From Parapontixanthobacter aurantiacus (lineage in GTDB: Bacteria > Pseudomonadota > Alphaproteobacteria > Sphingomonadales > Sphingomonadaceae), in the NCBI RefSeq assembly GCF_009827635.1, contig NZ_WTYW01000001.1, positions 824,001 through 888,000 on the forward strand: a DNA stretch of 64,000 bases, read 5' to 3'. Below, one piece after another: positions 45,070 through 52,490 of the stretch (positions within the stretch are counted from its first letter, which is position 1; every line of letters begins with the position of its first letter). A model generated the notes under the pieces. The model had not been told where the DNA came from and searched no databases. It worked only from the letters and a program-made list of their open reading frames with translations. The position numbers were made by a program, and so were the translations under genes.

Positions 45070-46589
45070 GTGCTGCGACGATGAAAGCCGCTTATGAGAA
45101 TGCGGAAGTGATTTCGATCTGGCCGCAAGCCGATATGTCGGTTCTGAACGAAGGACGACGCAGCCCAGTCGCGATGCCGGCCGATCTGTTCGGTCCTGCG
45201 TGGCCCTTGCTCGTGACGGTGGCTGAAGGGGTCTGCACCGCTCCCGATTATCCCGGAATGGCGCTGCTGGCTTCCTGTGCAAGCCTTATCGGGGGCAAGC
45301 GCCGCATTCGGCCTTATGACACCGCGGCGTGGAGCGAACCGTGCATCCTGTGGTGCGGCGCTGTCGGTGACCCCAGTTCGCGCAAGTCGCCTGCGCTCGA
45401 TCAAATAACCGCGCCCTTGCGAACGTTGGAGCAGGCAAAGGCCGACGATCACAAAGATGCGTTGCGCGAGTTCCAGGAACGCAGTGAATGGAACAAGCAG
45501 ACGAGGAAGCGCTGGCAGGACGAGGTTGCCGAAGCGATCAAGAACGGCCTCGACAAGCCCAAGATGCCGGAGGATGCCGAAGATCCCGAAGAGCCGCATC
45601 GACGGCGTACGCTCACGATGGACAGCACGCCGGAAGCGTTGGGCGCGATCCTGCAAGGCAACCCTCAAGGCGTTCTTTCCTTTCGTGACGAGCTGGCTGG
45701 ATGGCTCACTTCGCACGAACGATACAGTCCGGGAGGACGAGAGTTCTGGCTTGAGGCATACGGAGGCCGCCCGTTCGTAATCGATCGGAAGGGAACGAAG
45801 GGTCCAATCTCGATACCGTTCAACGGGGTCTCTGTCCTCGGGGGCATTCAACCTGCGAAGATGGCGGACGCATTGTTGTCGTCGCCGGATGACGGACTGG
45901 TCGCTCGCTTCCTGTGGGCATGGCCCGATAAGGTGCCGAGCGTTCGCCGCCCTCGCGAAGCGGCCGATCTGGGGCGGCTACAACGGGCATACGAACGACT
46001 GGACAGCCTTTCTTGGGCAAAGACCGCCGAAGGGGCAAATATTGCCCTGACGCTTCCCCTAGCGCCGCCTGCGGCTGATCTGTTCGAGGCGTGGCAAGCC
46101 GACAATGCAGCGATCGATCAGGATGCTTCCGCGCTGTTCAAGTCCTTTGTCGGCAAGATGGACGGAGCGGTTCTGCGGCTGGCGCTGGTCGGAGAGTTCA
46201 TCAGCTGGGCCTTTTCGGACGATCCGGAACCTTCCGAAGTATCAGCCTACGCCCTCGCCGCAGCCGCCCGGTTCGTGGACGACTATGCAAAGCCGATGTC
46301 AGAAAGGGTCTACGGCGATGCTGCGCTTCCTGCTGTCGAACGGCACGCGGCATTGCTCGCCCGGTATATCCGTCGCTACCAGTTCAAGACGATCAACCTG
46401 CGAACGCTGAAACAATCGCCTCACAAATCGCGCCTGTCGGCTCTACGGCAAGGCGACACGATGCGGGCGGCAGCGGAATATCTCGTCGATGCCGGATGGC
46501 TTCAGCCGGCTCCACGACGGGAAGGTGATACCACGGGGCGAACCAGTCTCGACTTTGCCGTCAATCCGCAAGTGCTGGAGGCTGAATGA
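45066..46589 (+). CDS. DUF3987 P-loop ATPase (replication helicase-like)
   Basis: A 507-residue DUF3987 protein. CGAVGDPSSRKSPALDQITA is the Walker-A-type motif, and GVLSFRDELAGWLTSHERY with FWLEAYGGRPFVIDRKG contains the Walker-B-like acids. A coiled-coil insert (FQERSEWNKQTRKRWQDEVA) follows the Walker A region. The C-terminal ~80 residues are winged-helix-like. With the upstream primase it forms a split primase-helicase, as in many integrative elements; it is likely needed for replication after excision. Confidence 0.87.
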   Translation: MSAATMKAAYENAEVISIWPQADMSVLNEGRRSPVAMPADLFGPAWPLLVTVAEGVCTAPDYPGMALLASCASLIGGKRRIRPYDTAAWSEPCILWCGAVGDPSSRKSPALDQITAPLRTLEQAKADDHKDALREFQERSEWNKQTRKRWQDEVAEAIKNGLDKPKMPEDAEDPEEPHRRRTLTMDSTPEALGAILQGNPQGVLSFRDELAGWLTSHERYSPGGREFWLEAYGGRPFVIDRKGTKGPISIPFNGVSVLGGIQPAKMADALLSSPDDGLVARFLWAWPDKVPSVRRPREAADLGRLQRAYERLDSLSWAKTAEGANIALTLPLAPPAADLFEAWQADNAAIDQDASALFKSFVGKMDGAVLRLALVGEFISWAFSDDPEPSEVSAYALAAAARFVDDYAKPMSERVYGDAALPAVERHAALLARYIRRYQFKTINLRTLKQSPHKSRLSALRQGDTMRAAAEYLVDAGWLQPAPRREGDTTGRTSLDFAVNPQVLEAE

Positions 46590-47098
46590 TGGGCTGGCGC
46601 GAAGAAGCAAAAGCCATCTTGGAGGCTGGGCACAATAGGCACGAATGGCACGAAAGGCCCCAAATCGGACCAAACGTGCCAAACGTGCCTAACGTGCCGG
46701 GGGGTGTGGTTCGTCCTGAACGAGTTCTGCGTTACTGGCACGAACGAATGAGCAACCTCGATCCTGACCAGCCGCCGGACGGCATAGCGGCACGAGACTG
46801 GTCACAGATGGTCGAAGATGCCTGCTGGCTGTACGAGGCTCACGCACGCTATGCGGTCCGAAACGGCTGGAAAGCGTCCGGCCTGTTCGGCGTCCGCCTC
46901 GATTACCCACCCGGCGGTGGACTGGCTCAAGTCCTGCGGGGGAGTCGATCGCTAGCGTTCGACGGCCCGATCGCCCACGTTCGCCAGTTCGGGGTCAGGA
47001 TGACACGCAATCCGGCGTGTGGGCATGGGCTGCCGATAATTTGGGAACTGACGGATGAAGGACGGCTAAAATTGTCATCATCAAACGAGTTTGACTAA
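46586..47098 (+). CDS. Hypothetical element protein with NVP repeats
   Basis: A 170-residue protein, last gene of the coupled replication operon (ATGA overlap with DUF3987). The N-terminal part has short repeats (RHEWHERPQIG then NVPNVPNVP) encoded by a 9-bp tandem array; the rest is soluble, with WHERMSNLDPDQPPDGIAAR and a strand-rich end. Not recognised. The repeats may serve DNA rather than protein function, since they sit next to replication genes. Confidence 0.7.
   Translation: MMGWREEAKAILEAGHNRHEWHERPQIGPNVPNVPNVPGGVVRPERVLRYWHERMSNLDPDQPPDGIAARDWSQMVEDACWLYEAHARYAVRNGWKASGLFGVRLDYPPGGGLAQVLRGSRSLAFDGPIAHVRQFGVRMTRNPACGHGLPIIWELTDEGRLKLSSSNEFD
46638..46698. repeat. 9-bp direct repeats, iteron-like
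   Basis: Two tandem GGCACGAAN units (46638, 46647), then three tandem units AAACGTGCC, AAACGTGCC, TAACGTGCC (46672-46698). The GGCACG half is inverted relative to CGTGCC. All are in the coding frame of the 46586 gene. Array size and position after the primase and helicase genes resemble a replication-origin iteron cluster. Confidence 0.5.
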
Positions 47099-47302
47099 CG
47101 CGGACCTCGCTTGGGAATTTCCGAAGAAGTCGCACAACTCAACTAGTTTGCGCACCTACTCATCGCTTAAGCGAAGTTTTTTTGATTTGCATTGACTAGT
47201 GATCGCCGACGTAGACAACCCCGCGCTATAAGGTTTGTTCCTAAAAAAGGCTAATGCCCAAGAATCATCGATAGTGCGGAGGATTGGACGGGACGCACTA
47301 TC

Positions 47303-48085
47303 ATGTTTCAATGCCGGGATACGCATGGCGAACTTCTGCTTGCCACGCCACCGAGGGTAAACACCCAATCGAGCTTATCGCTTTACGAGGGCCTTGTGCG
47401 GGAAAATGCGAGTGAAAGCGAAAAGGACTTTTCCATCGATCTGATAGTCACCGGAGCGCAACGTGCCTCCGTGTGCAGTCTCATCAATGAAAAATACGGG
47501 TGGCGAGGCTATGGGTCCAACCATGATTTGGGTGCGAACGGGCATTGTTCCACATTCGTAGCGCTTCTGGAAGGTTCGCTGGTTGGCACCTTATCATTGA
47601 CGATCGATAACGGAGATCAATTGGCCTCTGAAGCGAGTTTCCCCGATTTCATCGCTCAATTTCGCTCATCGCCGGGCGTCAAGTTATGCGAACTCACCAA
47701 GTTCGCTTTCTCATCGAAATCCACTCCGATGAACATTTTAGCGTCCCTGTTCCATACGATCTTTATATACGGAACCACACGTTACGAATGCACAGACCTT
47801 CTGATTGAGGTCAATCCGCGTCACATTCGCTTTTACGAGACGATGCTGGGTTTTAGTAAGGTCGGCACGATGCGGACTAATTGTTCGGTTGGTGCGCCTT
47901 CCCAACTTATGCGGCTGAACGTCTGCGATATCGGCAAGTACATTCAGGAACATGCGGGCTGCCGAGCGCCATCGGGCAGGTCGCTCTATCCGTATTTTCT
48001 GACGGCGGCACAGGAATGTTTGATACACGAACGGATGGCTGACCTTGGACCAAATTCGCGTTTTGATATTCTGAATGCCTCTTGA
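47303..48085 (+). CDS. FeeM-type N-acyl amino acid synthase (GNAT/autoinducer-synthase fold)
   Basis: A 260-residue acyltransferase of the FeeM / exosortase-associated acyltransferase type. Expected reaction: acyl transfer from acyl carrier protein to an amino acid, giving an N-acyl amino acid. Diagnostic stretches: SLINEKYGWRGYG, LVGTLSLTIDNGDQLASE, VKLCELTKFAF and LLIEVNPRHIRFYETMLGF. It follows 200 bp of AT-rich non-coding DNA and is AT-richer than the replication genes, so it is cargo. A hairpin terminator separates it from the convergent PEPxxWA-CTERM gene. Product and acyl chain are unknown. Confidence 0.85.
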   Translation: MFQCRDTHGELLLATPPRVNTQSSLSLYEGLVRENASESEKDFSIDLIVTGAQRASVCSLINEKYGWRGYGSNHDLGANGHCSTFVALLEGSLVGTLSLTIDNGDQLASEASFPDFIAQFRSSPGVKLCELTKFAFSSKSTPMNILASLFHTIFIYGTTRYECTDLLIEVNPRHIRFYETMLGFSKVGTMRTNCSVGAPSQLMRLNVCDIGKYIQEHAGCRAPSGRSLYPYFLTAAQECLIHERMADLGPNSRFDILNAS

Positions 48086-48113
48086 TCGGCAATTGTTTCG
48101 ATGAAAGTTGAAG

Positions 48114-48142
48114 AAAGGGCAGCGGAAAACCACTGCCCTTTT
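48114..48142. terminator. Bidirectional terminator between FeeM-type and PEPxxWA genes
   Basis: AAAGGGCAG and CTGCCCTTT pair over a ten-base loop; TTTT follows rightward and TTTC leftward. It serves both convergent cargo genes. Confidence 0.82.
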
Positions 48143-48166
48143 ACATTCTTATTTCCGTCTCGACGC

Positions 48167-48739
48167 TTAGAACGCGTAATTCACGCGTACCGCCGAGTCC
48201 TTCCTCCGCCGCATCGAGAAACCGATCGCCGCGAAACCGAGGATCATCATTAACCAAGTAGCGGGTTCGGGAACCGCCGCCGCCAGGGGCGTGAATGTAA
48301 GATTGCCGCCATAGGAAGCATTGGTGTTCGCGGTGTAATCAACCGTAAGCGTGTTGACGTTACCCGAGAAGATCGGAATATCACTGAGGCCGCCACGGCC
48401 ATTCATAATACTGACGACGAAATCCGAAACGCCGTTATTAAAGACAACCGAATTGAAATTGAGTCCATTGGTTTCTTCAACCGAGAAGCTGGTGGTGATC
48501 GAGCCGCTACCTAAACCGATAAGATCGCCAGTCACTGGGCCGATCTGGAAGATAAACTGGTCGATATCGGAGCCGCTCAGTCCACCATTTCCGATAACAG
48601 CAGATACTGGATCAGTGCCAGTCGTTCCGTCACCGAACACCCGGAACTCCGGATCGCCTGGAACAAAGGTAGCAGCATTGGCCGCCGGTACGATTACAAA
48701 GGCCGAGGCCATTGCAGCTAACATGCGAAGTTTTCTCAT
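48167..48739 (-). CDS. PEPxxWA-CTERM sorting-domain protein
   Basis: A 190-residue exported protein. An N-terminal signal peptide (MRKLRMLAAMASAFVIVPAANA) is followed by a beta-rich, Gly/Asn/Asp-rich body with few charges, and the C-terminal sorting signal VPEPATWLMMILGFAAIGFSMRRRK: motif, membrane segment, basic tail. Such proteins are processed by an exosortase and exported to the surface; no exosortase is in this window, so it must use a chromosomal one. It has a ten-residue tail after the basic cluster, longer than usual. Adjacent to the FeeM-type gene. Confidence 0.92.
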   Translation of the reverse strand: MRKLRMLAAMASAFVIVPAANAATFVPGDPEFRVFGDGTTGTDPVSAVIGNGGLSGSDIDQFIFQIGPVTGDLIGLGSGSITTSFSVEETNGLNFNSVVFNNGVSDFVVSIMNGRGGLSDIPIFSGNVNTLTVDYTANTNASYGGNLTFTPLAAAVPEPATWLMMILGFAAIGFSMRRRKDSAVRVNYAF

Positions 48740-48914
48740 AACAAAGAACCTTTCGAAAAGTTACCGGATGCACGTGCCGATTCGATAGTGTTACCACATT
48801 CTTAACGACGATGGAGTCTGAAAAAAATCGGGGCGCAGCTAACCACTCTCTATTTGGGACAAATGAGCTTTACGGCTGCGTGCACGCGCACAAGAAAAGG
48901 CTTTATCGGTTTAC

Positions 48915-48943
48915 AAAAAAGGGGCCGGCCCGAAGGCCAGCCC
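48915..48943 (-). terminator. Strong terminator after the 48963 gene
   Basis: On the minus strand GGGCTGGCC, loop TTC, GGGCCGGCCCC, followed directly by TTTTTT. It ends the two-gene minus-strand unit that starts at 50027. Confidence 0.85.
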
Positions 48944-48962
48944 ATCGTCCAACTTTAATGTT

Positions 48963-49367
48963 TCAGCTTAGGTGAACCGGCTGGCTCCACCGTTCGCAGT
49001 CCTCGTCGAACTCGAACGCCTTGTGGGGCGAATATCCGGCGAAGAAGGCAGCTGGTCCGCTCGATCCACGATCATCGCTGGCTAGGCAGTAATCCTCGTC
49101 GCTTTCCTCGATGCCATCAGCCAGCGGACAACCTGCACCCTGTAAGCGTCCAGGAACGCTGTGGGTGCAGAACTCGTCCTCTCCCATGGTTCCGTCCAAT
49201 TCGTCGCCATTAGGCTCCAGATCGGGATCAGGGTCCATCCAGTCCAGCCGGTCGATCAAGTGTTCGCATAGGTCGGCCAGTTCGGATCGCGAAAGGTGGC
49301 GAATTGCGCTCTCGAGAAGCACAGGCGAAGGGAGGGCCGAAGCCCTCCCGATGTTGTGCGCGCCCAT
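48963..49367 (-). CDS. Acidic hypothetical element protein
   Basis: A 134-residue, strongly acidic soluble protein starting MGAHNIGRASALP. The N-terminal third is helical (LESAIRHLSRSELADLCEHL); the rest is Asp/Glu-rich with four cysteines (DEFCTHSVPGRLQGAGCPLA). Not recognised. It starts 3 bp after the stop of the Tat-signal gene and is followed by a strong terminator. An 8-bp perfect stem with a CGAA loop (49330-49349) lies just inside its start. Confidence 0.68.
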   Translation of the reverse strand: MGAHNIGRASALPSPVLLESAIRHLSRSELADLCEHLIDRLDWMDPDPDLEPNGDELDGTMGEDEFCTHSVPGRLQGAGCPLADGIEESDEDYCLASDDRGSSGPAAFFAGYSPHKAFEFDEDCERWSQPVHLS

Positions 49368-49370
49368 GGT

Positions 49371-50027
49371 TCACGCTGCCGCCGGAAGAAGGCGGGCGAT
49401 GTCCGCGAAGGTCTGTGCGACATAACGGGCGGCCCAGCTTTCCATATCGCCATCCTGATCCCGTAACTGATCGAGTTTCCAATGCAGGGCTGCAAGGTCG
49501 GGCGCAGGCATAGCCATAAGGGCGGAGTGGGTTGCGCAAACGCGGTCGCAAAGTTCTTCTGCCATGTCGTCGGCCTCGTCCATTGCGAAGCTGCTGCGAA
49601 CCCGGCGAACCTGCTCGTCGCGCCGGTCGGCTGCGGCGGCAACGTCCTGGCACAGCTTGCGGTGCGCGCGAAGATCAGGGCGATCATCGAAGTGCATCCT
49701 CCCCGAAGCAAGGTCGGCAACGGTGCGCCGCGCTCTACGGACGAACGACGCGTTGTCGGTCGTAATTGGACCCGGTGTGCCGGTATAGGGATCGCTGGGG
49801 AACGCTTCGTGCGGGACGCGCTCGCAAGCTGCCTTGCAACGATCGGACGTGATGCGCCATTCGGCGAGAAACGCCGCATCCTCGGACTTGGCGGCGAGAT
49901 AGGCGCGCATAGCCTTTTCCCATGCCGTGCGGTCGGATACTGCGGAGGCAGTTGCAGGAAGTGCTACTGCGACGGCGCAGAGAGGTGCGACTTTCAAAAG
50001 GTCGCGTCGTTTTGTATTGGTGCTCAT
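49371..50027 (-). CDS. Exported hypothetical protein with twin-arginine-like signal
   Basis: A 218-residue protein. The N-terminus TNTKRRDLLKVAPLCAVAVA, ending LPATASA, is a Tat-type signal peptide with cleavage after ASA. The mature part is helical with regularly placed charged residues (WEKAMRAYLAAKSEDAAFLA; DEADDMAEELCDRVCATHSA). Not recognised. It shares its 153-bp upstream region with the divergent XRE regulator, whose paired operators may therefore control it. Confidence 0.75.
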   Translation of the reverse strand: MSTNTKRRDLLKVAPLCAVAVALPATASAVSDRTAWEKAMRAYLAAKSEDAAFLAEWRITSDRCKAACERVPHEAFPSDPYTGTPGPITTDNASFVRRARRTVADLASGRMHFDDRPDLRAHRKLCQDVAAAADRRDEQVRRVRSSFAMDEADDMAEELCDRVCATHSALMAMPAPDLAALHWKLDQLRDQDGDMESWAARYVAQTFADIARLLPAAA

Positions 50028-50114
50028 AGTCGTGCCCTTCTCACTAAGGGTGGCGATTAGGCTGGCTGGGAAGGTAGTAGCTCCCGGTCAGCCGCCTTGG
50101 CCTCATGCCTTGGC

Positions 50115-50131
50115 TGATAGAATATCTATCA
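50115..50131. promoter_or_regulatory. Operator-like palindrome 1 before the XRE gene
   Basis: TGATAGAATATCTATCA: six-base arms TGATAG/CTATCA, perfectly complementary, over AATAT. It is in the intergenic region shared by the Tat-signal gene and the XRE gene. Confidence 0.65.
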
Positions 50132-50161
50132 TACCGATCTCTATTGCGTCAATCCCCTTTC

Positions 50162-50178
50162 TGATATATTCTCTATCA
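50162..50178. promoter_or_regulatory. Operator-like palindrome 2 before the XRE gene
   Basis: TGATATATTCTCTATCA matches palindrome 1 in length and both arms except one base (TGATAT for TGATAG). It ends 2 nt before the XRE ATG, so binding would block its own translation start region. Confidence 0.65.
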
Positions 50179-50180
50179 TC

Positions 50181-50399
50181 ATGAAAGCACCTCACTGTAA
50201 GATGGCGCGGTCAGGCCTTGGCTGGTCGGCGAAGGATTTGGCGGCGAACGCGAAGGTTGGTTATGCGACCGTAGCTCGTTTCGAGTCAGGCGGATCGATC
50301 AATGCTGAAAGCTGCAAGAAATTGGCCGCGACGTTGAGACAAGCTGGCGCACAGTTTACGCATGCCAAGGGGCGTGTGGGTGTCTCGGTACCCGAATGA
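50181..50399 (+). CDS. XRE-family regulator
   Basis: A 72-residue lambda-repressor-like DNA-binding protein. GLGWSAKDLAANAKVGYATV is the HTH, followed by ARFESGGSINAESCKKLAATL as helices 4-5, the form of small phage and plasmid XRE proteins. Two near-identical 17-bp palindromes lie upstream, the second touching the start codon, so autoregulation and control of the divergent gene are likely. Confidence 0.88.
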   Translation: MKAPHCKMARSGLGWSAKDLAANAKVGYATVARFESGGSINAESCKKLAATLRQAGAQFTHAKGRVGVSVPE

Positions 50400-50495
50400 T
50401 TGGCGGAGTTTTTGGACACCGTAAAAAGGGGGAGGGGGATCGCCAGTTATAGATGGCGACCCGTAATTACGGGAAAATACGCGAAGGCTGGACGA

Positions 50496-50792
50496 TCAAT
50501 TAATTCGTGTGAACCCCTCGGGCGGTGGGGGAACCATAACGGCAGTGCCACTTTGGCATTCAATGTCGTTGACTATATCGTCGATCGTCGCTTCTCGTGT
50601 TTCAGGATCGAGCCCTTCAGCAGCAACAGCAAATTTCTCTAACCCCAAGCTAACGTCGGTGCGATCGGAAGCGCAAATTATGTCGCGAACGGCGCTTAGA
50701 CTTTGCCTGTAGGCTCGTTCTTCGTCGGCCTGACTGTTGCAGCCCGTCAAAAACAAGGTGGCTAAGGCCACCGCGGCAGCGATCAATCTCAT
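50496..50792 (-). CDS. Small lipoprotein with PPPPEGF tail
   Basis: A 98-residue lipoprotein: MRLIAAAVALATLFLTGCNS has a lipobox (LTGC), so the mature protein is lipid-anchored through Cys18. The mature part is charged and helical with two further cysteines (DIICAS, DIECQS). The C-terminus VPPPPEGFTRIN resembles the PPPPPGFT motifs of the 1600-residue protein at 54037. Function unknown; it might act on the envelope in superinfection or entry, but nothing shows this. Confidence 0.72.
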   Translation of the reverse strand: MRLIAAAVALATLFLTGCNSQADEERAYRQSLSAVRDIICASDRTDVSLGLEKFAVAAEGLDPETREATIDDIVNDIECQSGTAVMVPPPPEGFTRIN

Positions 50793-50811
50793 GATCCATG
50801 TATGCGCCGAA

Positions 50812-50904
50812 CTATGCCCTTCGTCCAGTTCGCTGCTTTGGCTCTAAAACCACTTCGACTTTTCGCGATCCGCAGCGATAGCATTTCGCCTTATTTTCCA
50901 GCCA
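50812..50904 (-). pseudogene. Truncated second copy of the zinc-ribbon C-terminus
   Basis: Read leftward it encodes NKAKCYRCGSRKVEVV, nearly identical to the tail KAKCYRCGSRQVEVV of the intact gene at 51305. An in-frame stop lies about four codons before the match, and no start is present. The DNA match covers about 55 bases. It is a fragment left by duplication or recombination, or the end of a lost paralogue. Confidence 0.65.
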
Positions 50905-51304
50905 ATTGTATCAATTTGAGACTGGGCAAACTTACGACTGCTTGGCACGATAATTTGACACTATAAAGGCGACGCACTTGAGCCGTAAATCATTGCGGGT
51001 CGGCTTAAGTGTTTTGACTAAGAGCGGGCTGTTGTCCTTCCCTATGGCAGCAGCCCCTTTTTTTGCGGCGAGTTGACTTGTTCGCTCATGAAGCCTGCCG
51101 TACCGTCAAAGAGTCATTCGGGTCGCCAGGATGGTCAACATCCTGCCAGATGACAGAGCCGTCGTGTCGCCTCCTGTCACGGCGGCTTTTCTCTTTTTGG
51201 GGGGTGTGGGCCAGCTGAGCAAATGAACGGAGATGCCGGCCCCACGATGTTGCAATGCACCGTCGCAACGCATTCGCTGTAATCAGTGCTTTGCCAAAGA
51301 TCGG
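50905..51304. other. AT-rich non-coding stretch
   Basis: About 400 bases without a gene I can support, apart from the terminator at 51158-51197. It contains short, poorly coding reading frames only. Together with the neighbouring zinc-ribbon fragment it looks like a recombination scar in the cargo region. Confidence 0.5.
51158..51197 (+). terminator. Isolated intrinsic terminator in AT-rich DNA
   Basis: GCCGTCGTG and CACGGCGGC form a stem with one G-T type mismatch over an 11-base loop, followed by TTTTCTCTTTTT. No intact gene ends here on the plus strand, so it may belong to a lost gene or a small RNA. Confidence 0.6.
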
Positions 51305-51526
51305 TTAACGCTCTGAAATAACCACTTCGACCTGCCGTGATCCGCAACGATAGCACTTCGCTTTACTGGCCAGCGCCGCAAATGTCTCTTCGCCACATGC
51401 CATCCGGCAGGCCTGTCGCAGTTGCCGAAGGTCGGGTTGCGCCTCGTGTCCGCATTCACATCGTAGCGTGAGGGCTAGATCGTCACGCAAGCAATGAGAG
51501 ATGCAGGTTGGCGCCTTCCAGGACAT
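51305..51526 (-). CDS. Small zinc-ribbon protein
   Basis: A 73-residue protein with cysteine pairs LRCECGHEAQPDL and KAKCYRCGSRQVEVV, spaced as a four-cysteine zinc ribbon, and a helix between (LRQLRQACRMACGEETFAAL). I have no family name for it. Its C-terminal part is duplicated 460 bp away as a broken fragment. Probably an element- or phage-borne regulator or host-interaction protein. Confidence 0.72.
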   Translation of the reverse strand: MSWKAPTCISHCLRDDLALTLRCECGHEAQPDLRQLRQACRMACGEETFAALASKAKCYRCGSRQVEVVISER

Positions 51527-51653
51527 TGCGCCAGTTGGACGAATGGCGACCGTGTAGGAAAACGTTAATGTGCCGGATTATCCAAAGCGTTCCCAGTGGA
51601 TATTTGCGAGTTAGAACCGGGTTCGCCCACCTAATCTGGTATGTAAGCTAAGC

Positions 51654-52304
51654 TTAGCCCTTGAAGCATTTTCGCCCGGTTATCTTCTTTGATCCTGTCC
51701 CGCGAAACTCTTCGAAGACTGCCTCAAAGACGCACTCAGAGATGGGAAGAAATGTACCTGAACTTCCCGAACTTCTGACATTTGATCTATAGACTATTTC
51801 GACCTTTTCCTGCGTCGACCTAGAAGGATCGACGATCTCGAGAACAAAAAAGCGATCGTAAACGGTCCGTGTTCCATTGCCCGAACCCACAAAACCAAAA
51901 GACGGCATCTGCGTAGACGTACCTGAAAAAGTGGCCGATCCGGCTGATGAGTTCACGGTACCGGAATGGTAAGTGGTTCCGCCCCCTGTTTGGCCGAATA
52001 TGGGATATGAAAAACTTTCTGACCGAGGGTCACCGACACCATAATCGAAGAAAGCCCATAACTCCGCATGTGTAGGATCTTCGACAATCTGGAAACCTTG
52101 GGCCTCCATACGTGCTTTCACCGTTTGCCTATAGGTCGAAAATTCAATGTCACCTTCCTGATCATTTAGAGGAACAAGTGCTAATTTAATTCCTTGCGGT
52201 GCTGTTGGCAGTGCATCGAACTTAGCAACTTCAGAGAATACTGGTGTCCCCCCTATGCAACCGCTCAAGGTCAAACATATCGCTGCAAAAAAGCTTTTCT
52301 TCAT
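51654..52304 (-). CDS. DUF4136-like lipoprotein
   Basis: A 216-residue outer-membrane-type lipoprotein. MKKSFFAAICLTLSGCIGGT has a lipobox (LSGC). The body has the DUF4136 pattern (LALVPLNDQEGDIEFSTYRQ; DPTHAELWAFFDYGVGDP), a glycine/serine/threonine-rich loop (TYHSGTVNSSAGSATFSGTS), and an end with a Cys pair (ECVFEAV...GRKCFKG). An ATG one codon upstream (52307) could be used; GGGGGG precedes both. It is AT-richer than the flanking phage-type operon. Divergent to it, with 186 bp between. Confidence 0.78.
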   Translation of the reverse strand: MKKSFFAAICLTLSGCIGGTPVFSEVAKFDALPTAPQGIKLALVPLNDQEGDIEFSTYRQTVKARMEAQGFQIVEDPTHAELWAFFDYGVGDPRSESFSYPIFGQTGGGTTYHSGTVNSSAGSATFSGTSTQMPSFGFVGSGNGTRTVYDRFFVLEIVDPSRSTQEKVEIVYRSNVRSSGSSGTFLPISECVFEAVFEEFRGTGSKKITGRKCFKG

Positions 52305-52465
52305 CATACCCCCCATCGGATCGCCGAAGTTGCGCGCTTTAATAGCACAAGTTTCCTTAGGAGTTTCTAACACAGCGTCTGGTTCGTGACGAGAGCGCGG
52401 ATAACCACGCGCGAGGAACCGTTTGTTATCGACAAAATCGATTAAATAGTGTAAGACAAATCGCA

Positions 52466-52478
52466 TATATCGATTACG
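52466..52478. promoter_or_regulatory. TATATCGATTACG motif before the late operon
   Basis: An exact 13-bp copy of the motif at 40936-40948 upstream of integrase. It ends 12 bp before the ATG of the ribbon-helix-helix gene. Candidate shared promoter or activator site. Confidence 0.45.
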
Positions 52479-52490
52479 GGCGGGGACGCG

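Noticed and set aside
49330-49349. Perfect 8-bp stem with CGAA loop just inside the 48963 gene
   Set aside because: It lies in coding sequence, has no T-run, and short GC-rich stems are frequent in DNA of this composition.
50400-50642. Open frame directly after the XRE gene on the plus strand
   Set aside because: It begins with TTG, its residues show no protein-like pattern, and it overlaps a clear lipoprotein gene on the other strand.
51086-51268. Short minus-strand frame in the AT-rich stretch
   Set aside because: It crosses the terminator hairpin and has a random-looking, Arg-rich composition.
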